From: Bacillus massiliigorillae
Lineage (GTDB): Bacteria; Bacillota; Bacilli; Bacillales; DSM-1321
DNA length: 64,000 bases
Assembly: GCF_000380245.2 (NCBI RefSeq)
Contig: NZ_HG428744.1
Location: 132,935 to 196,934, forward strand
Direction: 5' to 3'
In this document: piece after piece, positions 8,938 through 17,781 of the stretch
Layout of the letters: each line of letters begins with the position of its first letter
Position numbering within the stretch: the first letter of the stretch is position 1
Notes under the pieces: generated by a model
What the model saw: only the letters and a program-made list of their open reading frames with translations
Told to the model about the DNA's origin: nothing
Database searches by the model: none
Translations under genes and position numbers: made by a program

Positions 8938-9945
8938 TTATTTCACTACAGCTTTTAAAATATTATCAACAATTTGTCCGTTTGCAATCGCACCTGTGTA
9001 TAACCAGCTTTCATCTGCTGAATACTCAAATACATTACCAGCCTTCACAGCAGGGATGTTCTTCCACAATGCGTTGCTTAATTGAGTTTTGTCTTTTGCT
9101 GTATCACTATTAATTACGAATAAGTAATCAGCATCTAATTCCACTAATTTCTCTAAAGAGATGGCACTCCAATTTCCTGTAGCACTCGCTGAAATTTCTT
9201 TCACAACTGCAGGTTCCTTCAATCCTAAATCTCCGTACATAACCGCACCAGCAGAGAGATTATCACTTACAACAAAGAATTCGTCGTTTACTAACCAAAC
9301 GGCCGCAACAGAAGGATTGCCTGCAGCATCCTTAATTTTTTCTTTTGCATCCTTCGCTTTTGCATCATAATCTTCTAATACTTTTTTCGCTTCCGCTTCT
9401 TTACCGAACACTTCACCAGTACGTGTTAATTCATCACGCCAGTCATTATTTACTTCCTTACCAATGACATAGGTTGGTGCAATCTTTTTATATTGTTCAT
9501 ACTTGCCACCTTCAACCATACTTGCAGAATCCATGATAATTAAATCTGGAGAAAACTTTTGCACAGCTTCAAATGGAAGATCATGAGGAATAGTTGGTAT
9601 TCCCTTTAATTCATTTTGTAAGTAACCTTGAATACTCGCTCCGTCGTTTACACTCCATTGAGCAACTGGCTTAATCCCTAAAGCAACTAAATTATCTTCT
9701 AAATATGTTGCGATTACTCGCTTCGGATTAGCAGGAATTACTACTTCATGCCCCATCGCATCTGTCAGTGTACGCTCTTTACCTGCTTCTGCTTTTTGAT
9801 CCGAAGTAGATTGTTGTTCTGTATTTTCTCCACTCTTCTTCTCTGCTTTATCTTCATTATTATCACTACATGCCGCTAATGAGATTGCTAACAATCCAGC
9901 ACCCATTAGTTGCAAGAATTTCTTTTTACTTAACACATTAATCAT
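8938..9945 (-). CDS. Iron-siderophore ABC transporter substrate-binding lipoprotein
   Basis: Extracytoplasmic solute-binding protein of 335 residues in the FhuD/FecB/BtuF-like class. A lipoprotein signal peptide ends in LAAC with Cys26 as the lipidation site; a charged linker (about 27-55) precedes two lobes joined by the long helix characteristic of this class. The motif VVIPANPKRVIATYLEDNLVALGIKP is typical of iron-complex binding proteins. AGGAGG lies before the ATG. It diverges from two FecCD permease genes, and the shared promoter region carries Fur-type boxes. The ferric siderophore (catecholate, hydroxamate or citrate) cannot be told from sequence. Confidence 0.93.
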   Translation of the reverse strand: MINVLSKKKFLQLMGAGLLAISLAACSDNNEDKAEKKSGENTEQQSTSDQKAEAGKERTLTDAMGHEVVIPANPKRVIATYLEDNLVALGIKPVAQWSVNDGASIQGYLQNELKGIPTIPHDLPFEAVQKFSPDLIIMDSASMVEGGKYEQYKKIAPTYVIGKEVNNDWRDELTRTGEVFGKEAEAKKVLEDYDAKAKDAKEKIKDAAGNPSVAAVWLVNDEFFVVSDNLSAGAVMYGDLGLKEPAVVKEISASATGNWSAISLEKLVELDADYLFVINSDTAKDKTQLSNALWKNIPAVKAGNVFEYSADESWLYTGAIANGQIVDNILKAVVK

Positions 9946-9970
9946 TTAAATCCTCCTAAAGTTATGCTAC

Positions 9971-9999
9971 TATATAATAGGTTTGATAATGATTCTCAA
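9971..9999 (-). promoter_or_regulatory. SigA-type promoter for the siderophore-binding protein gene
   Basis: On the minus strand, TTGAGA (-35) and TATATA (-10) are separated by 17 bases. The -35 lies inside the Fur box at 9985-10003, so Fur binding would block it. Confidence 0.6.
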
Positions 10000-10003
10000 T
10001 ATC
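9985..10003. promoter_or_regulatory. Fur box 1
   Basis: GATAATGATTCTCAATATC matches the 19-bp Fur consensus at 16 of 19 positions. It overlaps the promoter of the binding-protein gene. Confidence 0.82.
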
Positions 10004-10018
10004 ATTCTTAGTATATTT

Positions 10019-10039
10019 TAATGATAATCAGAATCATTA
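10019..10039. promoter_or_regulatory. Fur box 2
   Basis: Near-palindrome with core AATGATAATCAGAATCATT, in front of the permease genes. It covers the upstream ATG of the open frame (10021), which argues that translation really starts at 10081. Confidence 0.75.
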
Positions 10040-10080
10040 GTCAATCTTTTTTTCTAAAACACAAGAAAGAAGTCGTTTTT

Positions 10081-11127
10081 ATGAATCAAAATAACTATTC
10101 AGCTTCATCAAATAAAAAATATCATCTTCATAGTAATCATTTCTTAGGAATAGCCACTCTTATTATTGGACCTATTCTATTATTACTAGCAATCATTGTC
10201 TCGATTCATTTCGGAGCATCTAATTTAAGTTATTCCTCCGTATGGGAGGCTTTATTCTCATATGACGATAACGTTTCATCTCATGTTATCGTAAGAGAAC
10301 TACGTTTACCAAGAGCAATCGCAGCAGCATTTGTTGGAGCAGCACTTGCTGTATCAGGAGCAATCCTGCAAGGAATGACACGAAATCCACTAGGAGAACC
10401 TTCAATCATGGGTGTAACGGCTGGTGCTTCGTTTTTCATTGCTATCGCTTTTGCCTTTTTTCCCTCTGTATCTTATTTAGGGTTAATGGGATTCTCTTTC
10501 GTTGGAGCAGGTGTAGGGGCTTTTCTAGTTCTAGCAATTACATCCTTTTCAAGAGGTGGCATCACACCAGTCAAACTAGCCTTAGCAGGAGCTGCTATTA
10601 CCTCCTTGCTTAGTTCTCTTTCAACAGCTATTGGAATTAAATTCAATATTTCAAAAGATATTAGTTATTGGTATGCAGGTGGCGTGGCTGGCGTCCAAAT
10701 GAAACATTTAGCGATCATCATCCCAGCTATTATTATTGGACTTATTGCAGCTATTATGCTCTCTCGTTCAATATCTGTTTTAAGTATGGGTGAAGAAATC
10801 GCAAAAGGATTAGGTCAAAATACACGTGTTATTCAATTCCTTGGAACAGTAATCGTTTTACTATTAACGGGGGCTGCTGTTTCAATTGGAGGAATGATTG
10901 GATTTATTGGTCTTGTTATACCGCATATTACGAGATTTATCGTAGGTGTTGATTATCGGTGGATTATCCCCTGCTCTGCCATTTTAGGGGCGCTTCTTTT
11001 AGTATTTGCTGATATTGTAAGTCGCATGATAAATGCACCGTTTGAAACACCCGTTGGTGCAGTTACAGCTCTTATTGGTGTTCCTTTCTTTCTCTATTTA
11101 GCTCGTAAGGAAGGAAGTGGTATATAA
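10081..11127 (+). CDS. FecCD-family siderophore ABC permease, first subunit
   Basis: Polytopic permease of 348 residues in the FecCD/BtuC family, with about nine to ten helices. Family motifs include the VIVRELRLPRAIAAAFVGAALAVSG region near 75-100 and GFIGLVIPHITRF near 285-297, the loop that contacts the ATPase. The open frame extends 20 codons upstream over a Fur box, so I chose the ATG at 10081 preceded by GAAAGAAG. It is followed after 2 nt by a second FecCD gene, and the two form a heterodimer. No ATPase gene follows, so a shared ATPase (such as a YusV type) must be encoded elsewhere. Confidence 0.93.
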   Translation: MNQNNYSASSNKKYHLHSNHFLGIATLIIGPILLLLAIIVSIHFGASNLSYSSVWEALFSYDDNVSSHVIVRELRLPRAIAAAFVGAALAVSGAILQGMTRNPLGEPSIMGVTAGASFFIAIAFAFFPSVSYLGLMGFSFVGAGVGAFLVLAITSFSRGGITPVKLALAGAAITSLLSSLSTAIGIKFNISKDISYWYAGGVAGVQMKHLAIIIPAIIIGLIAAIMLSRSISVLSMGEEIAKGLGQNTRVIQFLGTVIVLLLTGAAVSIGGMIGFIGLVIPHITRFIVGVDYRWIIPCSAILGALLLVFADIVSRMINAPFETPVGAVTALIGVPFFLYLARKEGSGI

Positions 11128-11129
11128 CG

Positions 11130-12152
11130 ATGAAAACATTTAATAATCATCCATATAAATTTCAAATACTACTTAGTAGTACTATTTTATTATGTATTGT
11201 AATGATTTTTATCAGCATAAATGCTGGCTATATGGAAATTCCCTTTACGGATGTAATAGCTACACTGACTGGTCATGGCACTCCTCAAAACGAGATTACA
11301 ATATTTGATTTCCGCTTGCCTCGAATCGTGATGGCTTTACTTGTTGGTATGGGTATTTCCGTATCTGGAGCACTTTTACAAGGAATATCAAGAAATCCTC
11401 TAGCTGACCCTGGTATTTTGGGAATTAATTCAGGGGCAGGGTTAGCCGTAGTCATTTATATGTTTATTTTTCAAGGTTCTACCTTTCTAACAGGATGGTT
11501 ATCCATCTTTATTATGCCGTTTACAGCTTTAGTAGGTGCGTTTACGGCTGCCGCTCTCATTTACCTTCTTTCTTGGAAAAATGGGCAAGTCACACCTGTC
11601 CGCTTATTGTTGGTAGGTATTGGTCTTAATGCAGCATTTGGAGCTGGGCTAATTGTTTTCCAAATGAAAATGGAACCTGCAAATTTTCTAAAAGCAATCA
11701 CATGGTTATCTGGAACCATTTGGGGAACGAATTGGACATTTGTTTTAGCTATTTTGCCTTGGCTACTTATTTTCATCCCTTTAGCCATTTATAAATCTAG
11801 ATATTTAGATGTTTTACTTTTAGGTGATTCCATAGCAAAGGGCGTCGGTGTCCATATCGAAAAAGAACGCAGACTTTTACTATTCATATCCGTTGCTTTA
11901 GCTGGTGCATCTGTTGCTGTAGGTGGAGGAATTACATTTCTTGGATTAATTGCACCGCATATCGCAAGACGCCTAATTGGAGCAAAACACGCGAAAATTC
12001 TACCTTTATCTGCTGCAATCGGAGCATTGCTTCTATTATCAGCAGATACATTAGGAAGAGTCATTATGGCACCTATGGAATTACCGGTTGGTTTAGTCGT
12101 TTCCATTCTGGGAGCACCGTATTTTATCTACTTGCTAATGAAAAATGTGTAA
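11130..12152 (+). CDS. FecCD-family siderophore ABC permease, second subunit
   Basis: FecCD-family permease of 340 residues and partner of the preceding subunit. Helices cover most of the chain. The motifs FDFRLPRIVMALLVGMGISVSG (about 60-80) and GGITFLGLIAPHIARRLIG (about 270-288) match those of the first subunit. It is translated from the same mRNA; its Shine-Dalgarno is weak and rather distant (GGAAG about 13 bases upstream), so coupling with the upstream gene is likely. Iron control would come from the Fur boxes at 9985-10039. The operon ends at a strong bidirectional terminator. Confidence 0.93.
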   Translation: MKTFNNHPYKFQILLSSTILLCIVMIFISINAGYMEIPFTDVIATLTGHGTPQNEITIFDFRLPRIVMALLVGMGISVSGALLQGISRNPLADPGILGINSGAGLAVVIYMFIFQGSTFLTGWLSIFIMPFTALVGAFTAAALIYLLSWKNGQVTPVRLLLVGIGLNAAFGAGLIVFQMKMEPANFLKAITWLSGTIWGTNWTFVLAILPWLLIFIPLAIYKSRYLDVLLLGDSIAKGVGVHIEKERRLLLFISVALAGASVAVGGGITFLGLIAPHIARRLIGAKHAKILPLSAAIGALLLLSADTLGRVIMAPMELPVGLVVSILGAPYFIYLLMKNV

Positions 12153-12176
12153 TAGAACTCAACTCAGTCGAATTAA

Positions 12177-12210
12177 AAAAGCACTTGGACATTGCATTCC
12201 AAGTGCTTTT
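12177..12210. terminator. Bidirectional terminator between permease and thiE
   Basis: Stem AAAAGCACTTGGA / TCCAAGTGCTTTT with A-run and T-run flanks. It serves the convergent siderophore permease (+) and thiamine (-) operons. Confidence 0.9.
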
Positions 12211-12220
12211 CTATTCTCTA

Positions 12221-12841
12221 TTAACCTAACCTTTGAATCCACTTCTTCGTTTCACCATAAATATCTTCTACACCTAATATTGCAGAAACAACAGCAATTC
12301 CATTTACATGCTCTAAATTGATTTGATCTATATTATGCAATTTTATTCCACCAATCGCTACAAGAGGGATATCGATAGCTTCCTTAATTGATTGAAGCAT
12401 TTGCATATCAATGGTACGTGCATTATCCTTTGTCGTTGTTGGAAACATTGCCCCTACTCCAATATAGTCTGCTCCTTCACGCTGTGCTTGCAATGCCTTC
12501 TCTACGTCATTGACTGAAACTCCAATAATTTTATCCTTCCCCATTAATTGATGAACACCCGCAACTGTGATATCGCTTTGACCAATATGCACTCCGTCCG
12601 CATCCGCCAATTGAGCAATATCCACTCGATCGTTTACAATAAAGTGTGCATCATATTTACGAGTTAATTCTCTTAAAGCAATTGCCTTCTCTAAAAACTC
12701 ACGTCCAGAGCAATGTTTTTCGCGCAATTGAACGATTTTCACACCGCCTCGTAACGCCGCTTCGATACAGGAAAGAAAAATTCTTCCTTCTAAAATTTTT
12801 GAATCAGTCACTAAATATAATTCTTTATTTTTTTGAAACAA
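12221..12841 (-). CDS. thiE: Thiamine phosphate synthase
   Basis: Joins HMP-pyrophosphate and the thiazole phosphate to make thiamine phosphate. It is a TIM-barrel enzyme of 206 residues, full length. Visible motifs are QLREK near 37, a NDR-DGVHIGQSD stretch near 85-105, GVGAMFPTTTK near 127 and AIGGI near 160. It begins with TTG, six bases after GGGGAG. It is the last gene of the thiD-thiM-tenA-thiE operon, 12 nt after tenA, and is controlled by the TPP riboswitch at 15261-15355. Confidence 0.95.
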   Translation of the reverse strand: MFQKNKELYLVTDSKILEGRIFLSCIEAALRGGVKIVQLREKHCSGREFLEKAIALRELTRKYDAHFIVNDRVDIAQLADADGVHIGQSDITVAGVHQLMGKDKIIGVSVNDVEKALQAQREGADYIGVGAMFPTTTKDNARTIDMQMLQSIKEAIDIPLVAIGGIKLHNIDQINLEHVNGIAVVSAILGVEDIYGETKKWIQRLG

Positions 12842-12853
12842 ATTAATCTCCCC

Positions 12854-13525
12854 TTATTTCACAGCTTCTTTCACTTCTTCATATGCCATATCCCAGAACT
12901 TTAATTCATAAAGACTTGCTTTCTTGAAAATATCAATTAATCTCTCTTGCTCTTCTAGTGAACTATCAGCAAACAAACGATTAGAATAAGTAAGCCAAGT
13001 ATCGCTTAATTGCGTAAATTCTTCTCTACCATACGAATCAATCCAGCGTTTATAGAAATGATTATCATCAATCTCGTAGTTCTCTAATAAATGCTTACCA
13101 ATATAGTTATAGCTCCATACACATGGAAGTACTGCTGCCACGATTTCCTTCACATCACCTTTTAGACTGATACCATGCATATAGCTCGTATAACTTTCCG
13201 TTGTTAGCTCCAATTCTTGTTGTTCTAAATCCTCTATTGAAAAACCAAAGTTCCTTAAATATTCAATATGAACGGCTGTCTCATATTTAAATGTACCGCC
13301 TGCCGCTTGATGAAAGAATTGCATATCCTCAATCGTGTTCGATTTAACTACTCCCATACAAAATACTTTCGTGTACTCCTTCAAATACAAATAATCTTGT
13401 ATTAAATAATGCTCGAATTTCTTATGATTTAATGTACCGTTTCCCATCTCTGTAATAAATGGGTGTTGAAGGTATTCATTCCAAATTTGTTTAGATTGTT
13501 GCAATAAAACATCGGTTAAATTCAT
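12854..13525 (-). CDS. tenA: Aminopyrimidine aminohydrolase TenA
   Basis: Thiaminase-II family salvage enzyme that hydrolyses degraded thiamine pyrimidines (aminomethyl-HMP) to HMP. It has 223 residues from the ATG at 13525, which overlaps the thiM stop as ATGA and follows AAAGGTGG; the open frame is 16 codons longer without support. The probable nucleophile Cys lies in VLPCVWSY and the family motif FYKRWIDSYG in the last third. With ThiM and ThiD in one operon and the ThiXYZ-type importer at 59442-61963, this indicates salvage of imported pyrimidine and thiazole rather than complete de novo synthesis at this locus. Confidence 0.94.
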   Translation of the reverse strand: MNLTDVLLQQSKQIWNEYLQHPFITEMGNGTLNHKKFEHYLIQDYLYLKEYTKVFCMGVVKSNTIEDMQFFHQAAGGTFKYETAVHIEYLRNFGFSIEDLEQQELELTTESYTSYMHGISLKGDVKEIVAAVLPCVWSYNYIGKHLLENYEIDDNHFYKRWIDSYGREEFTQLSDTWLTYSNRLFADSSLEEQERLIDIFKKASLYELKFWDMAYEEVKEAVK

Positions 13526-14322
13526 AACGTTTCCACCTTTACATAGTTTTCTATTGCATTGGCATCTAGGCAATTCATCTCATCAAACAATTGCACTTTA
13601 AATGTTCCAATAGCAGGATCATTGTGATTAGCTAACTCACCACTTAATGACATAGTAAGGACACCCATAGCAGCCGCTTTAAACGGATCATTCGTTACAC
13701 CTAAATAACTTCCTACTAAACTTGCAGTCATACAGCCTGTTCCTGTCACAGACTTTAATTTAGTAGAGCCATTGTGTATTAGAATCGTTCTTTCACCATC
13801 AGTAATAAAATCCGTTTTACCAGTAGCAGCGATGGTTGTTTGAATTGATTTAGAAAAATTCCGTAATTTATTGATATCTATTTCTAAATCATCCGATGCA
13901 TCTACACCTTTTCCTCTTGTTTCAAGCCCAGCCATAAACAATATTTCAGCACTATTTCCTTTAATCACATCAAATTTTACTTTACTCAGTAATTCTTCCA
14001 CAAAATTTGTTCTTTGCTTGCTAGCAAATACACCTACTGGATCTAAAACAATTGGTTTCTGCAGAGCATTGGCAATTCTACCAGCCTCTAAATATAAAGG
14101 AATTTGTGAAGAATGCATCTTACCAATATTAAGGACAACGGCGTTGCTAATCGTAATTAAATCTTCCACTTCTTCAATAGCATCGCCCATAATTGGACTA
14201 GCGCCTATTGCAAGTGTTGCATTAGCACAATCATTAATTGTTACCTCATTTGTATAATGCAGAACTAAAGGATTTTGATTAATGACTTCACTAACTAAGT
14301 TGCTTATTTTACGAATTTCCAT
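13522..14322 (-). CDS. thiM: Hydroxyethylthiazole kinase
   Basis: Phosphorylates 4-methyl-5-(hydroxyethyl)thiazole for reuse in thiamine synthesis. It has 266 residues, the normal length, with ribokinase-like fold motifs: VLDPVGV near 93-99 and the anion-hole/catalytic motif GTGCMTASLVGSYL near 196-209. GGAG lies nine bases before the ATG. It overlaps thiD by 14 nt and tenA by 4 nt, so the operon is tightly coupled. Confidence 0.95.
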   Translation of the reverse strand: MEIRKISNLVSEVINQNPLVLHYTNEVTINDCANATLAIGASPIMGDAIEEVEDLITISNAVVLNIGKMHSSQIPLYLEAGRIANALQKPIVLDPVGVFASKQRTNFVEELLSKVKFDVIKGNSAEILFMAGLETRGKGVDASDDLEIDINKLRNFSKSIQTTIAATGKTDFITDGERTILIHNGSTKLKSVTGTGCMTASLVGSYLGVTNDPFKAAAMGVLTMSLSGELANHNDPAIGTFKVQLFDEMNCLDANAIENYVKVETL

Positions 14323-15127
14323 TTATTTTTTCTCCTTCAAATTGATAAAAATGATGAACAGGACCAATTCCCGAACCAATTGCAAAGCTATAACGAATGG
14401 CATCGGTAATGTATTGCTTACCCCTAGCTACCGCTTCTTCAACACTACAACCTAAAGCTAAATAAGAAGTTATAGCGGATGAAAGCGTACATCCTGTGCC
14501 ATGTGTATTCATTTTGTTTAAGCGTTCATTATGATAGATTTCAATACCATGCTCTCCTATCAATATATCGCTCGCATCACCGATTAAATGTCCGCCTTTT
14601 ATGAGTACATATTGAGGTCCTAATGAACGAATCATTTGTCCAGCTTTTTTCATATCTTCTATACAAGTAATTTTCATTCCTGTAATCTCTTCAGCTTCCG
14701 GAATATTTGGAGTGACAAGGAATGCTCTCGGCATGAGCTTCGTAATAAGCGCATCTTTCGCTTCATTCGCTAAGAGTGCACAACCACTCTTTGAAATCAT
14801 TACCGGATCTACAACTAAATACGGTACTTCATATTGTGCTAGCGTTTCTGTAATAGCTTGAATAATATCAGCACTAGATACCATGCCGACCTTAATTGCT
14901 TGCGGGGGAATATCATCTAGAACCACTTGGATTTGTCTTCTAACCATTTCCGTGCTCAAGTCTTCTACTAGAAATACTCCCTGTGTGTTTTGAGCTGTTA
15001 TTGCTGTAATTACACTCATCCCATACGTACCTATAGCAGCAAATGTTTTCAAATCCGCTTGAATTCCTGCTCCACCCGATGAATCAGAACCAGCAATCGT
15101 TAATGTTGCTATGCCATAGTTTCTCAA
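14309..15127 (-). CDS. thiD: Hydroxymethylpyrimidine/phosphomethylpyrimidine kinase
   Basis: Two-step kinase converting HMP to HMP-pyrophosphate. It has 272 residues; the N-terminal substrate motif GSDSSGGAGIQADLKTF is near 14-30 and the C-terminal catalytic GTGCTLSSAI near 212. It begins with TTG eight bases after AGGAG; no in-frame ATG fits better. It is the first gene of the operon, about 70 bp downstream of the riboswitch terminator. Confidence 0.94.
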   Translation of the reverse strand: MRNYGIATLTIAGSDSSGGAGIQADLKTFAAIGTYGMSVITAITAQNTQGVFLVEDLSTEMVRRQIQVVLDDIPPQAIKVGMVSSADIIQAITETLAQYEVPYLVVDPVMISKSGCALLANEAKDALITKLMPRAFLVTPNIPEAEEITGMKITCIEDMKKAGQMIRSLGPQYVLIKGGHLIGDASDILIGEHGIEIYHNERLNKMNTHGTGCTLSSAITSYLALGCSVEEAVARGKQYITDAIRYSFAIGSGIGPVHHFYQFEGEKINGNS

Positions 15128-15197
15128 TCAATCATCTCCTTGAATTGTGACCTATTGTAAGAAACGAACTGTATGGGAATTACTTTTCTACGCAAAA

Positions 15198-15231
15198 AAA
15201 GCTATTCTCCACATATAGGAAAATAGCTTTT
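15198..15231 (-). terminator. Riboswitch expression-platform terminator before thiD
   Basis: AAAAGCTATT / AATAGCTTTT stem with seven T on the minus strand, between the TPP aptamer and thiD. TPP binding would favour it and stop transcription. Confidence 0.85.
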
Positions 15232-15260
15232 CATCCTCATAAACTTGATAAAGATAAAGA

Positions 15261-15355
15261 GTATACGCTTTCCTACGCTGGTATGATCCAGATCAGGTAA
15301 TGAGGGTTAATGATTATTCGATCATCTCTCAGCCAAAAGGCACCCCTAGCTACAT
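15261..15355 (-). promoter_or_regulatory. TPP riboswitch controlling thiD-thiM-tenA-thiE
   Basis: The minus strand reads, in order, the THI-box elements AGGGGTGCC, GGCTGAGA, ACCCT, ACCTGATCTGGAT and CCAGCGTAGGAA. Complementary ends (AGCT / AGCG with flanks) form P1. A terminator follows 30 bases later, so control is by attenuation. Confidence 0.95.
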
Positions 15356-15373
15356 ATTCGATTCTTATGTTAA

Positions 15374-15402
15374 ACAGTAGTTTCTTTAGTAAAGAATGTC
15401 AA
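15374..15402 (-). promoter_or_regulatory. SigA-type promoter of the thiamine salvage operon
   Basis: TTGACA and TACTGT with a 17-base spacer on the minus strand, ending just upstream of the riboswitch aptamer. Confidence 0.75.
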
Positions 15403-15445
15403 GGATATTATATCTAATTTTTCAGATAAAATATTTTAGTATAGT

Positions 15446-15877
15446 CTATATTGTATATCTAAATGAATAACAGAACTTATCGTAGTCCATCTTTTCTTCA
15501 TAGAAGCGGTGAGCAGCTGTTCGATGTAAAGCCGATTCTAATTCCACATAAGCACAGCCCTGTTCTTTCGCATATTCATGAATATAACTTAATAAGTATT
15601 CCCCATGTCCTTTTGAACGTTCTGTATCGAGCGTAACTAAATCATACACATACATATAATGTCCATTACAGAAATTTGTTAGTTTAATAATCCCAGATAC
15701 AGCAACAACCTGCCCATCTACTTCAAGCTGTAGCATACGATAGCCACGCTTTATCATATCTTCATATAAACTATAATAGTTTTCCTCTGTTAAATGTGAA
15801 TAAAGCTGGCTAAATAATGGATATACTTTTTCAATATCTTCTTTTTTATCAATAAATACAATTTTCTTTTCACTCAT
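15446..15877 (-). CDS. GNAT-family N-acetyltransferase
   Basis: Small acetyl-CoA-dependent acetyltransferase of 143 residues, a single GNAT domain. Motif A appears as DLVTLDTERSKGHGEYLLSYI around 84-104, where the acetyl-CoA pyrophosphate loop is R-x-x-G-x-G-like, followed by a C-terminal ALHRTAAHRFYEE motif typical of the family. GAGGT precedes the ATG. It lies 41 nt downstream of a glutamine amidotransferase gene, possibly co-transcribed. The substrate is unknown. Confidence 0.85.
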   Translation of the reverse strand: MSEKKIVFIDKKEDIEKVYPLFSQLYSHLTEENYYSLYEDMIKRGYRMLQLEVDGQVVAVSGIIKLTNFCNGHYMYVYDLVTLDTERSKGHGEYLLSYIHEYAKEQGCAYVELESALHRTAAHRFYEEKMDYDKFCYSFRYTI

Positions 15878-15918
15878 GTTAGTACCTCTTCTGTTAATAT
15901 TTTCATATAATTAATTTT

Positions 15919-16686
15919 TTATTCTTCAATATTACTAAATATCGTCCAACCAATAGATGGATTCGTCACTTGTAGCCCTGTTAAGTTAATAAAATGATCT
16001 AACAGAAAACGACCAAAAGGATGGTCACAAACAGACTGATGTAATTTTTCAATCGAATATCCTTCATCTATAAGCCTTTCTTGCTGTTCATTAATATAAG
16101 CATGCATAATATCTCCAGAAAACTCTGGATGAAATTGTACACCCCAAATATGATTATCAATTGCATAGGCATGATATGGTTCAAATTGATTGTACGCAAG
16201 AATTCGTGCATCCACAGGAAGCTCCACTACTGTTTGCCTATGAGCAACATGGCCATAGAAAGTATCGTGTAAAATAGCCAATAATCTATCTTGACTTCCC
16301 TCTTCTGTTAATTGGATTTTCTTTGTACCAATTTCTATTCCTTGTGGATGAGTATCGACTTTTCCGCCAAACGCTTCAGCTATTAATTGATGACCATAAC
16401 AAATACCCAATGTAGGAATTTGTTGATGCCTTATATCACGAAGCCATTGCATTAATCGAGTGCTCCATTCTTCACGCTCTGTCACCATTGTATGTGAACC
16501 AGTAATGATAATGGCCGCAATCTGATCGGTACTTGGCAATGATGTTTGATCATCATAAACATTTGCAACAACGACATCATCTACAGAAATACCGCATGCA
16601 CGGATAATCATATCTTCAAAATCACCATATTGCTCTATGATTGATGAAAACGATGTACCCGTTTTAACAACAAGTAATTTCTTCAC
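15919..16686 (-). CDS. Class I glutamine amidotransferase (GMP synthase-like)
   Basis: Stand-alone amidotransferase domain of 255 residues. Catalytic triad residues are visible: Cys96 in GICYGHQL, His186 and Glu188 in FHPEFSG. It resembles the GMP-synthase glutaminase domain-like family that hydrolyses gamma-glutamyl compounds or small amides; the true substrate is not evident. The GTG start follows AAGGTGA by nine bases. The partner or substrate may relate to the adjacent GNAT gene, but that is only a positional guess. Confidence 0.87.
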   Translation of the reverse strand: MKKLLVVKTGTSFSSIIEQYGDFEDMIIRACGISVDDVVVANVYDDQTSLPSTDQIAAIIITGSHTMVTEREEWSTRLMQWLRDIRHQQIPTLGICYGHQLIAEAFGGKVDTHPQGIEIGTKKIQLTEEGSQDRLLAILHDTFYGHVAHRQTVVELPVDARILAYNQFEPYHAYAIDNHIWGVQFHPEFSGDIMHAYINEQQERLIDEGYSIEKLHQSVCDHPFGRFLLDHFINLTGLQVTNPSIGWTIFSNIEE

Positions 16687-16839
16687 TCCACATCATCACC
16701 TTCCAAATAGTAATTTAGTTGCCTAATGCATTTATAATTATAAATTTTATAATATTCTGAAAAAATAACAAGTAAAAAAACATATATATCTATTATTTTT
16801 ATGTATTATTTAACTGCAAAAAGTAGTAAAAAGCAACTA

Positions 16840-16877
16840 AAAAATGAAGCTACATTAGCAAATGTAGCTTCATTTTT
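16840..16877 (-). terminator. Terminator after the DUF2812 gene
   Basis: Strong 17-bp stem AAAAATGAAGCTACATT / AATGTAGCTTCATTTTT with a 3-4 base loop. It is symmetric, so it can act in both directions. Confidence 0.88.
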
Positions 16878-16880
16878 TAT

Positions 16881-17432
16881 CTACTCTGCCTGCACCCTTT
16901 TTTGACGCCATGTATACGCAATTGCCATAGCGATAGATGGACAAAATACTATAGCTGACCCGAAAAGAACAATATTAAGTGGCCAAGCAATCCAATTAGC
17001 ATCCACTATCTCTATTGGCAATGACATTAGAATCGAAGAAACGAGTAATAATACTAACGACCAAAATGCCATCTTTGAAAACTGGTTCTTCATTCTTTCA
17101 TATTTCTCTTTATGACTAGCAGCATCCGTATAAATTGAAACTGTACCTGGAGGTGCTGAAAAAAAGTGCATATCTTCATATGAACACATATGCTGCCAAC
17201 CCGATGCTTTAAACATATCAAAATACACTTCTTGATCATTATCCTCGAATGTCTTATAATCCATGCAGTACACTAAATCCCTTGGTTCAGCCTTCACTAG
17301 CTTATAACCTCTTAACAACGTTAACTTTTCAAGGATCCAGCCTTCTTTTGCATATTTAGCTAATTTTTCCATAGCTTTATTTTCATCAAAAGCTAATCCC
17401 CCATTAGAAATATACTTCACCGGCTTACTCAT
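16881..17432 (-). CDS. DUF2812 membrane protein
   Basis: Protein of 183 residues with an N-terminal soluble DUF2812 domain (about 1-110; GWILEKLT, DYKTFED and FKASGW motifs) and two C-terminal membrane helices (about 123-143 and 148-170). The family is almost always encoded next to a PadR regulator, as here, and is thought to be its target; the biochemical role is unknown. The ATG at 17432 follows GGAGG by eight bases and overlaps the padR stop by 8 nt; an ATG five codons upstream lies within that Shine-Dalgarno and is rejected. Confidence 0.85.
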   Translation of the reverse strand: MSKPVKYISNGGLAFDENKAMEKLAKYAKEGWILEKLTLLRGYKLVKAEPRDLVYCMDYKTFEDNDQEVYFDMFKASGWQHMCSYEDMHFFSAPPGTVSIYTDAASHKEKYERMKNQFSKMAFWSLVLLLVSSILMSLPIEIVDANWIAWPLNIVLFGSAIVFCPSIAMAIAYTWRQKRVQAE

Positions 17433-17769
17433 TTTCGTTTCCTCCATTCAAAGAGCGTAATACTTTTTTGCCATACTCAACCATAATCATTCTTCTCTCG
17501 ATGTCTTTTTTCAGTATTTCTTTCCCCTTAGGAGTTAACATGTATACTTTGCGACGATCATCACTTGGGACTAGATCAATTAATTGTGCCGTTTGTAATT
17601 TCTTCAAAATTGTATACAAACTAGCAGGACCGATTGTCATTGTTCCCTGCGACATCTGCTCGATTTCTTGCATAATCCCATAACCATGTATAGGGTTTAC
17701 CATTGTCAGCAAAATATAGTACGTTGAATCAGTTAATATTTCATCATCTAATGCTTTTCCTCTAGCCAT
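17425..17769 (-). CDS. PadR-family transcriptional regulator
   Basis: Winged-helix repressor of 114 residues. The PadR N-terminal domain has the signature YYILLTMVNPIHGYGIMQEIE (about 17-38) and a recognition helix in GPASLYTILKKL; the wing has DDRRKVYMLTPKGKEIL. The short C-terminal helix marks it as the small subfamily-2 type. It is co-transcribed with the DUF2812 gene and probably autoregulates through the palindrome just upstream (17782-17830). Confidence 0.92.
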   Translation of the reverse strand: MARGKALDDEILTDSTYYILLTMVNPIHGYGIMQEIEQMSQGTMTIGPASLYTILKKLQTAQLIDLVPSDDRRKVYMLTPKGKEILKKDIERRMIMVEYGKKVLRSLNGGNENE

Positions 17770-17781
17770 CTTCTACTCCTT

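Noticed and set aside
10021..10080. Upstream ATG for the first siderophore permease
   Set aside because: This ATG lies within a Fur box and has no ribosome site; the ATG at 10081 gives a normal FecCD start.
11561..12106. Antisense frames inside the siderophore permease and other genes
   Set aside because: These are shadow frames opposite well-defined genes, rich in Pro, Thr and Ser from complementing hydrophobic codons, without ribosome sites.
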